DNA of 64,000 bases from Panicum virgatum (taxonomy: Eukaryota > Streptophyta > Magnoliopsida > Poales > Poaceae). The notes under the pieces are model-generated. The model did no database searches, was not told the DNA's origin, and saw only the letters and a list, made by a program, of their open reading frames with translations. The DNA is taken from assembly GCF_016808335.1 (NCBI RefSeq), contig NC_053143.1:124001-188000 (forward strand), read 5' to 3'. This document shows positions 42,117 to 53,447 of the stretch, one piece after another (within the stretch, counting starts at the first letter, position 1; each line of letters opens with the position of its first letter). Both the position numbers and the translations under genes were made by a program.

Positions 42117-44123
42117 GGGGTCGCGGGGTTCCCCTTCTTCTCCAGCCTCCCAACTCTTTCTTCCAGCATTGCCTAAATCTTGTAATGTTTCCTTTGCCTT
42201 TTTGTGACCGGCCCCCAGATGGGGTGGCCTGGCTTTTTTAGGCTTTTGGCGCTAGAAGAATGCTTGCGAGCGGTAGGGGAAGACCGGAGTGGGCGTGCGC
42301 TCCATCCCCCAGGCTCAGTGGGATCAGCAGAAGAGCATTGGGCCCGTGGGGTCATGCTTTTGTGATGTCCCCTAGCCTGAAGGGGGATGGAGACGCCTGA
42401 CTGGGGCGCTGGCGCCAGGTCCGGCGGCTGTTTTTCGCATCATCCCCCCCCCCCGGCGACAAGGTTGCTCTCGGGGAGATGGTGCGGAGGGCGCTGTCCG
42501 CCAGCTCGACCCTCCGCGTGGTCTTCGGTGGAGGAGACGCTAGAAGAAGGCTTGCGAGGAGAGCATCCCGCTGGACCCGTGAGGTCTGGGGGCCGCTTCT
42601 CGCATCCCTAGCAGCCTCGTTGTTGCGTCAGCTAGGGGCTTGGTGCCTTTCTTCGTCGCGTGCTCCTCCCCAAGACAGGGAAAATTGCCACGTAGGTGGC
42701 AACGTGTTTGTATCTTTCGACGGCTTCGCGCCGGTGACCCTTTGTAATCTCTATTTGCATTGAGCAATAAAGTTCCCTTCCTCCTCTGCGGGGAGGATCA
42801 CTGAGGGTATAGGGGTGTACATAGAGTCACGACCCTCGAATATGTGTGAAGTCACCTTCGCGGGGGCGCGTCAGCGCACCCGCGGGTGTAGCCCCCGAGG
42901 CCTTGGAGGAGAGTTTGTGCTCGTCCAAGGGCTATAAACGTTGTCCCGCTGGGTAGCTTTACCGGGATGGCCGTCCATCGTCTTTTTCAGCCGGCATCGG
43001 CACTTTTTCAGCCGGCATCGGCACTCTCAGTGCTGGTACAGCGACCCGGCATTCAGCTTAGCCGTTAGGGGAACGTACGCTAATAGCGGTGGGTTCGGTT
43101 TACACGTGGAGCTTCATAAGTGACGGTTGTCGATTTATTCGAGGGTGTGGTTTTGAACCATGGTGTGCGAGGAGCCCCCGAGCCTAGGCCCGTGTGAAGG
43201 CGTTCAGGGGAAACCCTCGACTTCTACTATGACCCTCGTCGCCCTTCTGCAGGGAGGAGGGGTGAAGCGCACCATGCTACCCATGCCCGGGCCGCGAGCT
43301 ATGGCTGCTTCAGTGAGCTATTAGCGTGTTGTTCAAGCGGACGTCCGTGCCCCGTTCGATAGGGGTCGGCTCGTGGTCCATAGAGACGTCCTATAAAGCA
43401 CTCGCGAGGGTTCGTTAGGCGGGGCTCGGACCCATTCAATAGGGTCCGAGGGCTCGATGCTCTCCCTCGATGGGATCCCCCTTCTAGGCACCCTCGACTG
43501 GCCTTGAACACTGCGTAGGATGTCTCGAACTCCGCGTTCGAGGGTAGCTTGTACGGCACATCCCTACAGTCCCTGACTCTGGTGATCTGGGGCGCCTGTC
43601 GAACCCCCTGAAGGGCCAGGCTTCGACCCCCTGATCAGTAAGGCCTCGAAATGTGATTCCTTCGAGGGTGAAGAGACCCTATGAAGGAATATTCCGTCAT
43701 GATCTGAAAACGTCGCAGAGCCGTGAGCCACATGCGTGCGGGTCTTCCGCCGGTAGCGGGCAACGTGGGCGCGCCTTTTCAGGCGTCCGCCTCGGGCAGA
43801 CGAAGCGGCGTGGGCGGCGGCTGACGGATGGGATAGCACAACAGTCGCGCCGCGCCCGCCGGTTATCGTGACGCATTTATTGTTGCGTGCGCGCGTGGGA
43901 GACTCCGCGGTCGTGGGGCCCATCCGTCAGCGATAGCAAAATTTACCTCATTCAATGCGGTAGATTTGGGACATGGCTGCGGATGCGCCCGTCATGGTGA
44001 ATAAATATGAAGAGAAAGGGGAGGTTCCGGATTCACCTGGCCATTTGCCTTCATTCTGCTTCGCCTTCTCCGCCTCCCCTGCATCCTGAGCCCGCAGCCA
44101 AGAGCGGAAGGAAGAAGAGAAAG

Positions 44124-44161
<38 letters not shown>

Positions 44162-44232
44162 GAGAGAAGGGAGAAAAAAACACCTTAGCCATCCAGAGCT
44201 TTCGCTCCCACATTCCCCTTCGAATTGAAGAC
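42117..44232 (+). other. Region between the Tat-1 3' LTR and the antisense gene, without convincing protein
   Basis: It holds a possible poly(A) signal (CAATAAAG, near 42764), a repeated ttcagccggcatcggcact (42987-43025) and polypurine-like tracts. A GA-rich microsatellite lies at 44126-44169. An AATAAATAT near 44001 could be a second, closer TATA-like site for the antisense gene. Confidence 0.5.
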
Positions 44233-47200
44233 ATGTCGGACATCCAGGAGCCCTTGCCGTGGGGGAAGTCCTCCGCCACCGTGGCGGTCCTGGAGCAGCT
44301 GGTCGCCGACCGGCTGCTGTCACGGAACCCAGACTTGGGGGCGCCGGCATGTATTTCCCCGCACCCGGACGAGACCGAGCCGAAGCCCCCGCAAGGCTAC
44401 GTCGTGAGCTTCGTGCGCCTCCATGAGCGAGGCTTCGGCGTTCCCGTCAGCAGGTTCATGCGGGCCTTATGCGACTACTACGAGGTGGAGCTGCACAATT
44501 TCAGCCCCAATTCCATCTCGCAGGCGGCGGTCTTCGTCGCCGTCTGCGAGGGGTACCTCGGCATCGAGGCCCACTGGGACCTCTGGGTCCATCTGTTCCG
44601 CGGCGAACTCTTCGTCGAGAACGGGGCACGGACGTCCGCCCGACCCGGAGGAACCTTTACATCTCGAGCAAGATGACGACGAACAACGCCGGGTGGAGCC
44701 GAGGGTGGTTCTACCTTCGGAACCACAAGGACGCGCTTCCGGCGTTCACTAACAAAGTTCTCCGGGAGCGACCGCCGAAGTGGAACTGGGGGGTGTCGCC
44801 CCCAGCGCAACAGGCCAAGCTCGAGGGCCTCACCGACGCGCTAGTACGTCTGGCGAAGAAGGGGCTGACGGCAGCGGCCGTCATCGTGAACTTCCACCGG
44901 CAGAGGGTTATCCCTCTCATGGAAAGGGCCCTGCCGATTTTCGAGCTCACCCCCGGGAGCAAGGTTGGCTCGAGGACGTCGAGCAAGCTTCTCTCCCACA
45001 CCAACGCCGCCCGGAGGGCGAAGTACGCGGTGGCAGAGTTCCCCCAAAATCCTGCAGATCTTTGGAGGATCAAGATGCGCCCCGAGCCGGGGTATAGTTC
45101 CCTGGTAAGTTTTGGCTTCGAACTCGTCGTGCGTCGTGTAGTTCCCCTTTCCTGACCCTATCTCCGGTGTGTTTTACAGGAGTTGAGGTGCGGCACCTCA
45201 AGGCCCCCGGTCCCAGAACAGTGCCTGATCAATCGCCTCCACGCGGAGAAGATGAAGGGGCGGAAGGACGCGGCGAAGACAAAGGCCGAGAGGAAAAGGA
45301 AGAGGAAGGCGAGGCACGACAAGGCGTGCAAGCTCGCTCGCGCGGAGGGGAAGCCGCAACCCGCCACACCCGAGTCCTCGGAGGAGGACGAGGAGGAGGC
45401 CTCGGACGCCGAGGACCACGCTCCGAGGAGGGACGGGGAGGGCGCGAGCCCCCCACCGTTCTACCTGTGGGACGAAGAAGAGGGAGCGACCGTGGCGCCA
45501 GAGGAGCCGGAGGCCGTAACAGGATCATCGGCGAATCCCTCCCTCGAGGGTGCGGCGCGGGAGTCATCCCCGCCGGCGGCCGTCGAGGAGACGCCCGCGC
45601 CCCAGGTGCTGATCCGTGGCGACGAGGCTGCGGCGGGAGAGGAGTCGTCCGTGCTGGCAGCCTCGAGCCACTGGGCCGACACGAGGGGGGCGCCTTCGGG
45701 GCAGTCTTCGAGGGATAGCTCGATGCCCCGGGCTCGAAGGAGCGCCACGAGGAAGCGGAGCATGAGTGCTCGATCTGGGTAAGTATTTTGGATTTCATTT
45801 TTTGTTACGTATTTGGTGGATTTCTCGATCCTGCTCAACTTGCGTCTCTTGATTTCCAGCCCCGGGGCCGTTCCCAAGGATGCAGTGCGGCTTGCCCCGG
45901 CCAAGGCTCTCAAGACTGGGGCACGCAGCACTCCGCACACGGCGCCGCAGCCCCAGCCCGCCGTGGATCTCGAGGCGGCGGCAGCTAGGCTACGGGAGGC
46001 CATGGCGCGAGGGGCCCAGGCGGCGCAGCAAGCTCGGGCACAGGAGGAGGAGGGTGACGCCGGCCAGAGCGACGCCGGCCATTGTGGTGCCGAAGCGGCT
46101 GCTCAGTCGGCCGATGCCGGCGAAGAGGCCGGCCAGGGCAGTGTCGGTAGCGCTGCCCAGGTGGCCATCGAATTGAGGCCGGTCAGGGCGACACGGACAG
46201 CGCCGCCCGACCAGATACGGAAGGTGAGACCGGTGGGGGCGCGCAGGAGCGCCTGCCGACCGTGTGGAGGAGACCCTCATCTTCGAGCCCTCGAGGGCCG
46301 AGGACGGGGGCGTCACGGAGGAGGGTATGGCGCAAGAGGCGCCGGCGGTGGAAGGAGCCCCTGCGCCGGGGCCCGCGGAGGCCCTGGACGAGGGTACCGT
46401 TGCGGTAGTGCCTCAGCCAACAGCGCAAGGGGGTGTGACAGCGGCGGTGGAGCTGCCGGACAGCAGCGAGGAGTACGGGGATTCGATGGACATCGACCTC
46501 GCTGCTGCGGCAAGCGCTGCCGCACACATTGCCGAGTTCGCGTCGGCCAGCGCGGGCGTGCTCGAAGCGGGGGCGTCCGAGGGGAGCCACCTCCGGGCGA
46601 TCGTCCCGTCCGGGGTCCCCTCGGAGTTCCTCCGCAAGGAGCAGGAGCAGGAGGCCTGGGACAAGCAGATGGGCGTCGGTCGCGAGATCTTGCAGGCCCT
46701 CGACCGCGCCTATCAGCTCCATCAGAATGAGGATTACCAGGTCAGCCAGGTAAGTATTTCCCCCCAGAAATTGCTCGGATTCGGTTTTAGCTTTTACGCG
46801 TCTTCACCCACGCCCTCCCCCTTTGCAGCAGCTGAGGGAAATCTCGCGCGAAAAGAGCGTCGAGATGAACCGGCTGTAGTCCCAGCTGAGCCAGCTCGGG
46901 CAGCACAACGCCGAGCTGGTACTCAAGAACATTGACGCCAACGCGAAGATGGCGGATCTGGGAGCGCGTCAGCAGGCACTGGAGGAGGAGCTGGCGCGGG
47001 TTGCTGGTGAGCGGGACGTCCAGAGGGCGGCAGCGGAGGAGAAGGCCCAGGAGGCCGAGGCACAAGCTACCGAGCTGCAGCGCCTTCGGACGGCGTTCGA
47101 GGAGAGGGCTCGCGAGGCGGAGGTGCAGAGCACTGAGCTGCAGCGCCTCAGCACGACGCTCGAGCAGCAGAAGGCCGAGCTCCTCCATAAAGAGGTGGCC

Positions 47201-47923
47201 GTGGTCGCGCTCACCGGGACCCTCCGGGAAAAGGGCGAGGCCCTCGAGGGGAAGGAGGTAGCCCTCCAGAACATGGGGGCCGCCCTTAGAGAAAAGGAAG
47301 CCTCCTTGTCCTCGCTCGAAGAGGCCGCCCGTACCCAGAGGGAGGAAGCACAGAAGAACATGACGGGTGAGTACCTTCGATTTTTCGTCGATTTGCTTTC
47401 TTTCGTGGCTAATGTCGATTTCCTTTGCTCAAAGCTGAGGCAAAAGGTGGCGGACGAGACCGCGGCGAAGGAAGCGGTCCACACCGCGCTCACGGCGGCA
47501 CAGATGGAGTTTGCTGAGCTGGAGCAGACCGCCGTGAGCGTGTGTCAAGAGCTCGAGGGGGAGGGTGCCGTCTCGAGTAGTTCGGTGATCAGCCGCCTGC
47601 GCGCGCTGGGCAGTCGGATTGCCGAACATGCCAAGAGCACCTTCCGCCTCGGTGTCCTGCGGGCTCTCGCCGTGGCCTCGATGCATTACCTCATGGATCT
47701 CCAGAGGGTGTCGTCGGGGTACGTCGTTCCCGATGATGCGGATGCGGACGCCGCGTCGGTCATTATGGATGAAGCCGATGCAGCCGCGGAGGAGTTCGCC
47801 ACCGTCCTTGCCGAGATGCTAGAAGCAGACATCCCTCCCATTGCCGAATTCGACGCCCCTGAAGACCCGCAAGGGGGGGGGATGGTAGCCTGTAGGAAAG
47901 TTGGGGCTCGAAGCCCATTGTAA
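44233..47923 (+). pseudogene. Tat-1 antisense gene (PF04195 Transposase_28, 'putative gypsy type transposon' family)
   Basis: The start MSDIQEPLPWGKSS leads into the PF04195 block: SFVRLHERGFGVPVSRFMRA, then LCDYYEVELHNFSPNSI, then FVAVCEGYLGIEAHWDLWVHL. A frame change near 44630 is followed by SRGWFYLRNHKDALPAF. Exon ends are visible at 45104, 45180-45778 and from 45860, with further introns near 46750 and 47370. Later parts are acidic/Ala-rich low complexity, then a long coiled coil (46949-47370), and a C-terminal part (VSSGYVVPDDADADAASVI). TAG near 46878 and a frame change near 46220-46260 break it. Tat elements often carry this gene antisense to gag-pol; its role is unknown. Confidence 0.82.
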
Positions 47924-48487
47924 ACAGATTATTGTTTATATCATAGTCGCGCTTTGTAATCGCATTCTATGAATATAAAAGATTTTGTTTCGTAATTTGA
48001 ATGTGTGGCCCGTCGAGGCCTTGCGTGTTCGAGCCTGTGTTCCTTTACTTTATTCCCGTGTTCTTGTATGTGACTTGGACGAACGTCTGCGAGGGGGTTC
48101 GCGTTCATAAGCAACGTAGGCGTAGGGTGGTGAGGGGGGTGCCGTATCCCGGAGGCGTAGGCGGCCCCACGACTCGGCCGGCCCTGTACCGTAGTTGCTT
48201 ATGCCTCGCGTCTGTTTTTTCCAAGGATACGAGAAACTTAGGGTCGAGACGGAAATATTTCGAAAAACATTGGCGACTTTTTGGGGACGTTCGGGGGTTC
48301 CCCCCGTAGTAGCCCCCGAGGGAGGCTCGGGTTTGCCGAGGGTAAAGCCGAGCGTACCTCAGAGTTAGCACGCATCCTAGCCTTCGAGGGCCCGGATGGT
48401 TCCCAAAAATAAACCAGTAAAGCGTACTTTATTACTTCGGGAAATTGAAAATGCGAGTACGAGCAAATGTACAAAAAACTTGAAGTT

Positions 48488-50104
48488 CTAGGGATAGAAG
48501 CGACGTAGCTGTTGTATATTCCAAGCGTTGGTGAGGACTTCGCCTTTTTCGTTTGCCAGCTTGTAAGTGCCGGGCTTGAGCACCTCGGCGATTATGTACG
48601 GTCCTTCCCATGGTGGTGAGAGCTTGTGGCGGCCCCTGTTGTCCTGTCGAAGCCTCAGCACCAAGTCCCCTTCGTTGAGGTCTCGGCGCCGGACCCTCTG
48701 CGCCTGATACCTTCGCAAGGATTGCTGGTAGCGCGCAGAGTGTAGGAGTGCCACATCTCGAGCCTCTTCCACTTGATCCAGCGAGTCTTCGCGAGCTCGC
48801 TGGTTTTGTTGCTCTTTGTATGCCTTGAGCCTTGGCGACCCGTACTCCAAGTCAGTAGGGAGAATGGCCTCAGCGCCATAAACGAGGAAGAACGGGGAAA
48901 AGCTCGTGGCTCTGCTCGGGGTCGTCCTTAGGCTCCAAATGACCGAGGGTAGCTCTGTGAGCAACCTCCAGCCGAACTTGTTCAGCTTGTTGAAGATCCT
49001 TAGCTTTAGTCCTTGGAGGATCATGCCATTGGCACGCTCCACTTGCCCGTTCGTCTGTGGGTGTGCCACAGCCGACCAGTCCACACGTATGTGGAAGCTG
49101 TCGCAGAACGCCAAGAATTTCTTGCCTGTGAACTGGGTGCCGTTGTCGGTGATGATCGAGTTCGGGACCCCGAACCTGAACACGATGTCGGTGAAGAATA
49201 GAACTGCTTGCTCGGATTTGATCTTGCCGATGGGTCGAGCCTCGATCCACTTGCAGAATTTGTCGACCGCCACCAGCAAGTGGGTGAAGCCCCCGGGCGC
49301 CTTCTTCAGCGGGCCGACGAGGTCTAGTCCCCACACGGCGAATGGCCATGTGATGGGGATGGTCTGCAGAGCATGGGCCGGGAGGTGTATTTTTTGAGCA
49401 TAGAACTGGTAACCCTCGCAGGTTCGCACGACGTCGGTGGCGTCGGCGACCGCGGTGGGCCAGTAGAAACCTTGCCGAAACGCGTTACCCACGAGGGTGC
49501 GCGGCGCGGCGTGATGGCCGCAGATGCCAGCATGGATGTCGCGGATCAGCTCCTGGCCCTCGGGGATGGGAATGCATCGCTGCAGGACACCCGAGGAGCT
49601 GCACTTGTGTAGCTCGTTGTCAATCAGAACGAAGGACTTGGCCCGCCTGGCGAGGCGCCGCGCCTGAGCACGGTTCGAGAGTAGGTCCCCTCGAATCATC
49701 CAGTCTAGATACTGGACGCGCCAGTCTCGCGAAGCGGGGGCCTCGTCGACTTCCATTGCTTCGGCCTCATCCGCGGAGGTGGTCTCGAAGTCAATGTCCA
49801 TGGGCTCGACCTCGTCCGCCGGAGAGTTCCCGCCGGAGGGCCCAGCAGACGAGGGGCCTGACTCCGTCGGGTTCGTGAACTCGACGGAGGGATTAATGAT
49901 GTCTTGAGCGAAGATATTTGGGGGGATGGTAGTCCGCCCCGACGCGATCTTCGCTAGTTCGTCGGCGTCCTCGTTGTACTTATGTGGGACATGATTGAGC
50001 TCTAGGCCATCGAATTTGTCTTCGAGGCGGCGCACTGCATTGCAGTACGCCTCCATCTTCGGGTCGCGACAGCTAGACTCCTTCATTACTTGGTCGACGA
50101 CAAG
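48488..50104 (-). pseudogene. Tat-1 end of second RNase H plus integrase
   Basis: On the minus strand the frame continues from LVVDQVMKESSC, the end of the second RNase H (HVPHKYNEDADELAKIAS). An acidic linker follows, then the integrase zinc finger (HAGICGHH; the second Cys of the CxxC pair is Tyr in RTCEGYQF). The core keeps Asp in WGLDLVGPL, Asp in IITDNGTQF and Glu in TNGQVERANGM. The C-terminus (ERDLNEGDLVLR-like; SPPWEGPYIIAEVLKPG) is of GPY/F type. The frame is open to its stop at 48488 but separated from upstream pol by TAG at 50105-50107. It would catalyse cDNA insertion. The lost zinc-finger Cys is a further sign of decay. Confidence 0.9.
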
Positions 50105-51745
50105 CTAAGAGTCACCGCGTACGTCGAGGCGTTTGACGCCGAGCTCGATGGCGATGCGAAGGACACTGAGAAGGGCCTCGTACTCCGCCATGTTGTTAGA
50201 GGCGGGGAAATGCAAACGTATCACGTACCGCATGTGTTCTCCGAGGGGTGAGATGAAGAGTAGGCCGGCTCCAGCGCCGGTTTTCGTCACCGACCCATCG
50301 AAGTACACTGTCCAGCATTCGCCCTGGATTTGCGATGGAGGTAGCTGAGTGTCCGTCCACTCAGCCACGAAGTCGGCCAAGATTTGGGACTTGATCGCCT
50401 TGCGGGGGGCGTAGGTGAGTGTTTCTCCCATCAGCTCCACAGACCATTTGGCAATTCTACCCTCGGCTTCCCGGTTGCGGGCTATCTCTCCCAAGGGGAA
50501 AGATGAGACCACGGTGATGGGGTGAGCCTCGAAGTAGTGGCGCAGCTTGCGCCGAGCCAAAACCACTGCGTAGAGCAGCTTTTGAATCTGCGGATAGCGT
50601 GTCTTAGTTTCAGACAACACCTCGCTAATGTAGTACACCGGCCGCTGGACGGGCAATGCATGGCCCTCCTCTTGTCTTTCGACCACGATCACCGCGCTGA
50701 CCACTTGGGTCGTCGCGACTACATACAGGTAGAGGGGCTCGCCGTCCGTGGGTGGTGTGAGAATGGGAGCGCGAGTGAGCGATGCCTTCAGCCTTTCGAG
50801 GGCTTCTTGAGCTTCGGGGGTCCATGCGTAGTGCTCGGTTTTCCTCAAGAGTCGATACAGGGGTAAGCCTTTCTCGCCGAGACGCGAGATGAACCGACTA
50901 AGGGACGCTAGGCATCCGATGACCCTCTATACCCCCTTTAGGTCTCGGATCGGTCCCATCCGAGTGATGGCCGAGACTTTGTTAGGGTTGGGTTCGATGC
51001 CCCGCTGGGAGACGATGAAGCCCAAGAGCATGCCTCGAGGCACCCCGAACATGCACTTCTCGGGGTTAAGTTTTACCCCTTTGGCTCGTAGGCAATCGAA
51101 TGCGATCCTGAGATCAGCAACCAGGTCGTCCGTCTTCCTGAATTTCACAACGATGTCATCGACGTATGCCTCTACGCTGCGCCCTAGATGGTCTCCGAAA
51201 ATGTGGAGCATACACCTCTGGTATGTGGCTCCGGCGTTTCTGAGGCCAAAGGGCATCGTGACGTAGCAGTACATGCCGAAGGTTGTGATAAAAGAAGTCG
51301 CGAGCTGGTCAGACTCTTTCATCTTGATTTGGTGGTAACCGGAATAAGCTTCAAGAAAGGATAAGAGTTCGCATCCCGCGGTAGTGTCTACAATCTGATC
51401 GATTCGTGGCAAAGGAAAGGGAACCTTCGAACATGTCTTATTTAAACTAGTGTAGTCTACACACATCCTCCAGTTTTCACTCTTTTTCTTCACTAATACT
51501 GGATTAGCTAGCCACTCGGGATGGAATATCTCTTTGATGAATCCGGCCTCCAGAAGTTTCTGCAACTCCTCGCCGATCGCCCGGCGCTTGAGCTCGTCGA
51601 AGCGTCTTAGGCGCTGCTTCACCGGCTTGGAGTTGGGTCGGACATCAAGAGAGTGCTCGGCGACCTCCCTCGGTATGCCAGGCATGTCCGAGGGGCCCCA
51701 CGCAAAGATATCTGCGTTGGCGCGGAGGAAATCGACGAGCACCAC
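50105..51745 (-). pseudogene. Tat-1 reverse transcriptase and RNase H domains, broken by amber stops
   Basis: On the minus strand the frame opens after TAG 51749-51751. It carries the RT fingers (KPVKQRLRRF), WRMCVDYTSLNKTCSK, the palm segment FLEAYSGYHQIKM (Glu where the catalytic Asp is usual), MPFGLRNAGATYQR, YVDDIVVK and LGFIVSQRGIE. TAG at 50927-50929 falls in the connection region. The frame then continues with the gypsy RNase H (YAWTPEAQEALERLKASL, RPVYYISEVLSETKTRYP). The second, Tat-type RNase H follows (WTVYFDGSVTKTGAG, NNMAEYEALL, RLDVRGDS) and meets TAG at 50105-50107. All three stops sit where relatives have Gln. Confidence 0.9.
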
Positions 51746-51748
51746 TTC

Positions 51749-53447
51749 CTATTTGTCGTCGAGGGTGGCGCTGACCTGCAACGCCTTGTCGTCGGAGTGG
51801 CTCGAGTCGAGGGGCACCTTCTTGATACCCTCGGCGGGTTCGAAGCTCCCGGCATGTCGGTGCGTGGAGTCCAAGGCCTCGCTCGCCATTTTGTCGAGGG
51901 TGGCTGCGAGGGCCTCGTCCTCCGCTTGAGCTTCCGTGCGCTCAACCCACTCGACGTCGCACTCGTAGGCGTGCTCGAACGAAGAGCCGATGGTGATGAC
52001 GCCCTTCGGACCCGGCATTTTGAGCTTGAGGTAGGTGTAGTTGGGGACGGCCATAAACTTGGCGTAGCAAGGACGACCAAGGATGGCATGATAGGACCCT
52101 CGAAATCCCACCACCTCGAAAGTGAGTACCTCCTTGCGGAAGTTGGTTGCTGTGCCGAAGCACACAGGCAGATCGATCTGGCCGAGGGATTGGACCCGCT
52201 TCCCTGGCGCGACGCCATGGAATGGTGACTTGCTGGGGCGGAGCTTGTCCAGCCCGATCCCCATGAGCTCCAAGGTAGGGGCGTACATGATGTTGAGGCA
52301 GCTGACTCCGTCCATGAGCACCTTGGAGAAGCGAGTGTTGCCGATGATGGGGTCGACAACGAGCGGATACCGTCCCGGATGCGGGACGTAGTCGGGGTGG
52401 TCCTCGCGGCCAAAGGCGATGGTATCCTTCGACCAGTCGAGGTAGGATGGCGTGGCTTTGGTGACGGAAAAGACTTCGCGGCGCTCACGCTTGCGCTGCC
52501 GAGAAGTCATATTCGTCATTGCTCCTCCAAAGATGAAGAAGGCGTTCTCCACTGGGGGGAACTCGTCATCTCCACCTTTGTCGCCCGCGTCCTTCTTCTT
52601 GTCTTCGTCGCGATGCGCGATGCGGTTGTAATACTTCTTGAGCATTTCACACTGCTCGAGGGTATGGTTGACCGGGCCCTTGTGGTAAGGGCACGGCTTC
52701 TTGAGCATGTCATCGAATTGGCCACCACCACCTCGTGGGGGGCCTCGAGGCCCTTTGCGGTCTGGGGCGGCAGCGAAGGCCTCCTCGGAGTCCTCTGCCC
52801 GCCCCGGCTCACGCTGGTTTGGTGGGACCGGCTTCTTTCCCTTCCTCCCCCGCTTCTGTTTCTTGGCGGGGGCGTTGGGCTTGGCGTTGCTGCCCTCCGC
52901 GGGCGCATCGTCCTTGCGCTTGCTCGATTTGTCGTCGAAGATGGCGCCAACGGCCTCCTCACCGGCAGCGTAGTTGGTGGCAGCGTCGAACAGCTCATTA
53001 GTGTTGACGGGTCGGCTTCTCGCGAGCTCATGCACCAGGTTCCTGCAGGTCGTACCCTCGAGGAAAGCGTTGATGACCTCGACGTGGGTGACACTAGGGA
53101 GCTCGGTGCACTGCTTGGAGAAGCGTAGCACGTAGTCACGCAGGGACTCGCGGGGCTTCTGGCGACACCCTTTGAGATCCCAGGAGTTCCCAGGGCGCAC
53201 GTACGTGCCCTGGAAATTGCCCACGAAGATATGGACCAAGTCGGCCCAGTTGTGGATCTGATCCGCAGGCAGGTGCTCGAGCCACGTTCGTGTGGCGTCG
53301 GCAAGATGAAGAGGGAGGTTGCGGATGATGACCGCGTCCTCCGTCGCACCGCCTAGCTGGCACGCTAGGCGGTAGTCATTGAGCCAGACTGCAGGATCAG
53401 TCTCGCCCGAGTATTTGACGAGGGTGTTGGGTTGTCGAAAGCGCGGG
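51749..53447 (-). pseudogene. Tat-1 Gag core and aspartic protease
   Basis: On the minus strand, from about 53447, the frame reads the Gag core (KYSGETDPAVWLNDY, NWADLVHIFVGNFQGTYVRP, RESLRDYVLRFSKQC). A Lys/Pro-rich linker and a zinc-knuckle-like CPYHKGPVNHTLEQC follow. The protease has LVVDPIIGNTRFSKVLMDG, but the usual DGGSG active-site loop is changed (DGVSC), and a flap-like ILGRPCYAKF follows. It ends at TAG 51749-51751. Gag would form the retroelement particle. The altered loop suggests the protease is dead. Confidence 0.85.

Noticed and set aside
48870..49612. Plus- and minus-strand frames overlapping the integrase
   Set aside because: Mirror or shifted frames of the integrase coding region.
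51534..53128. Long plus-strand frames opposite Tat-1 gag
   Set aside because: Shadow frames of GC-rich gag; the minus strand carries the recognisable motifs.
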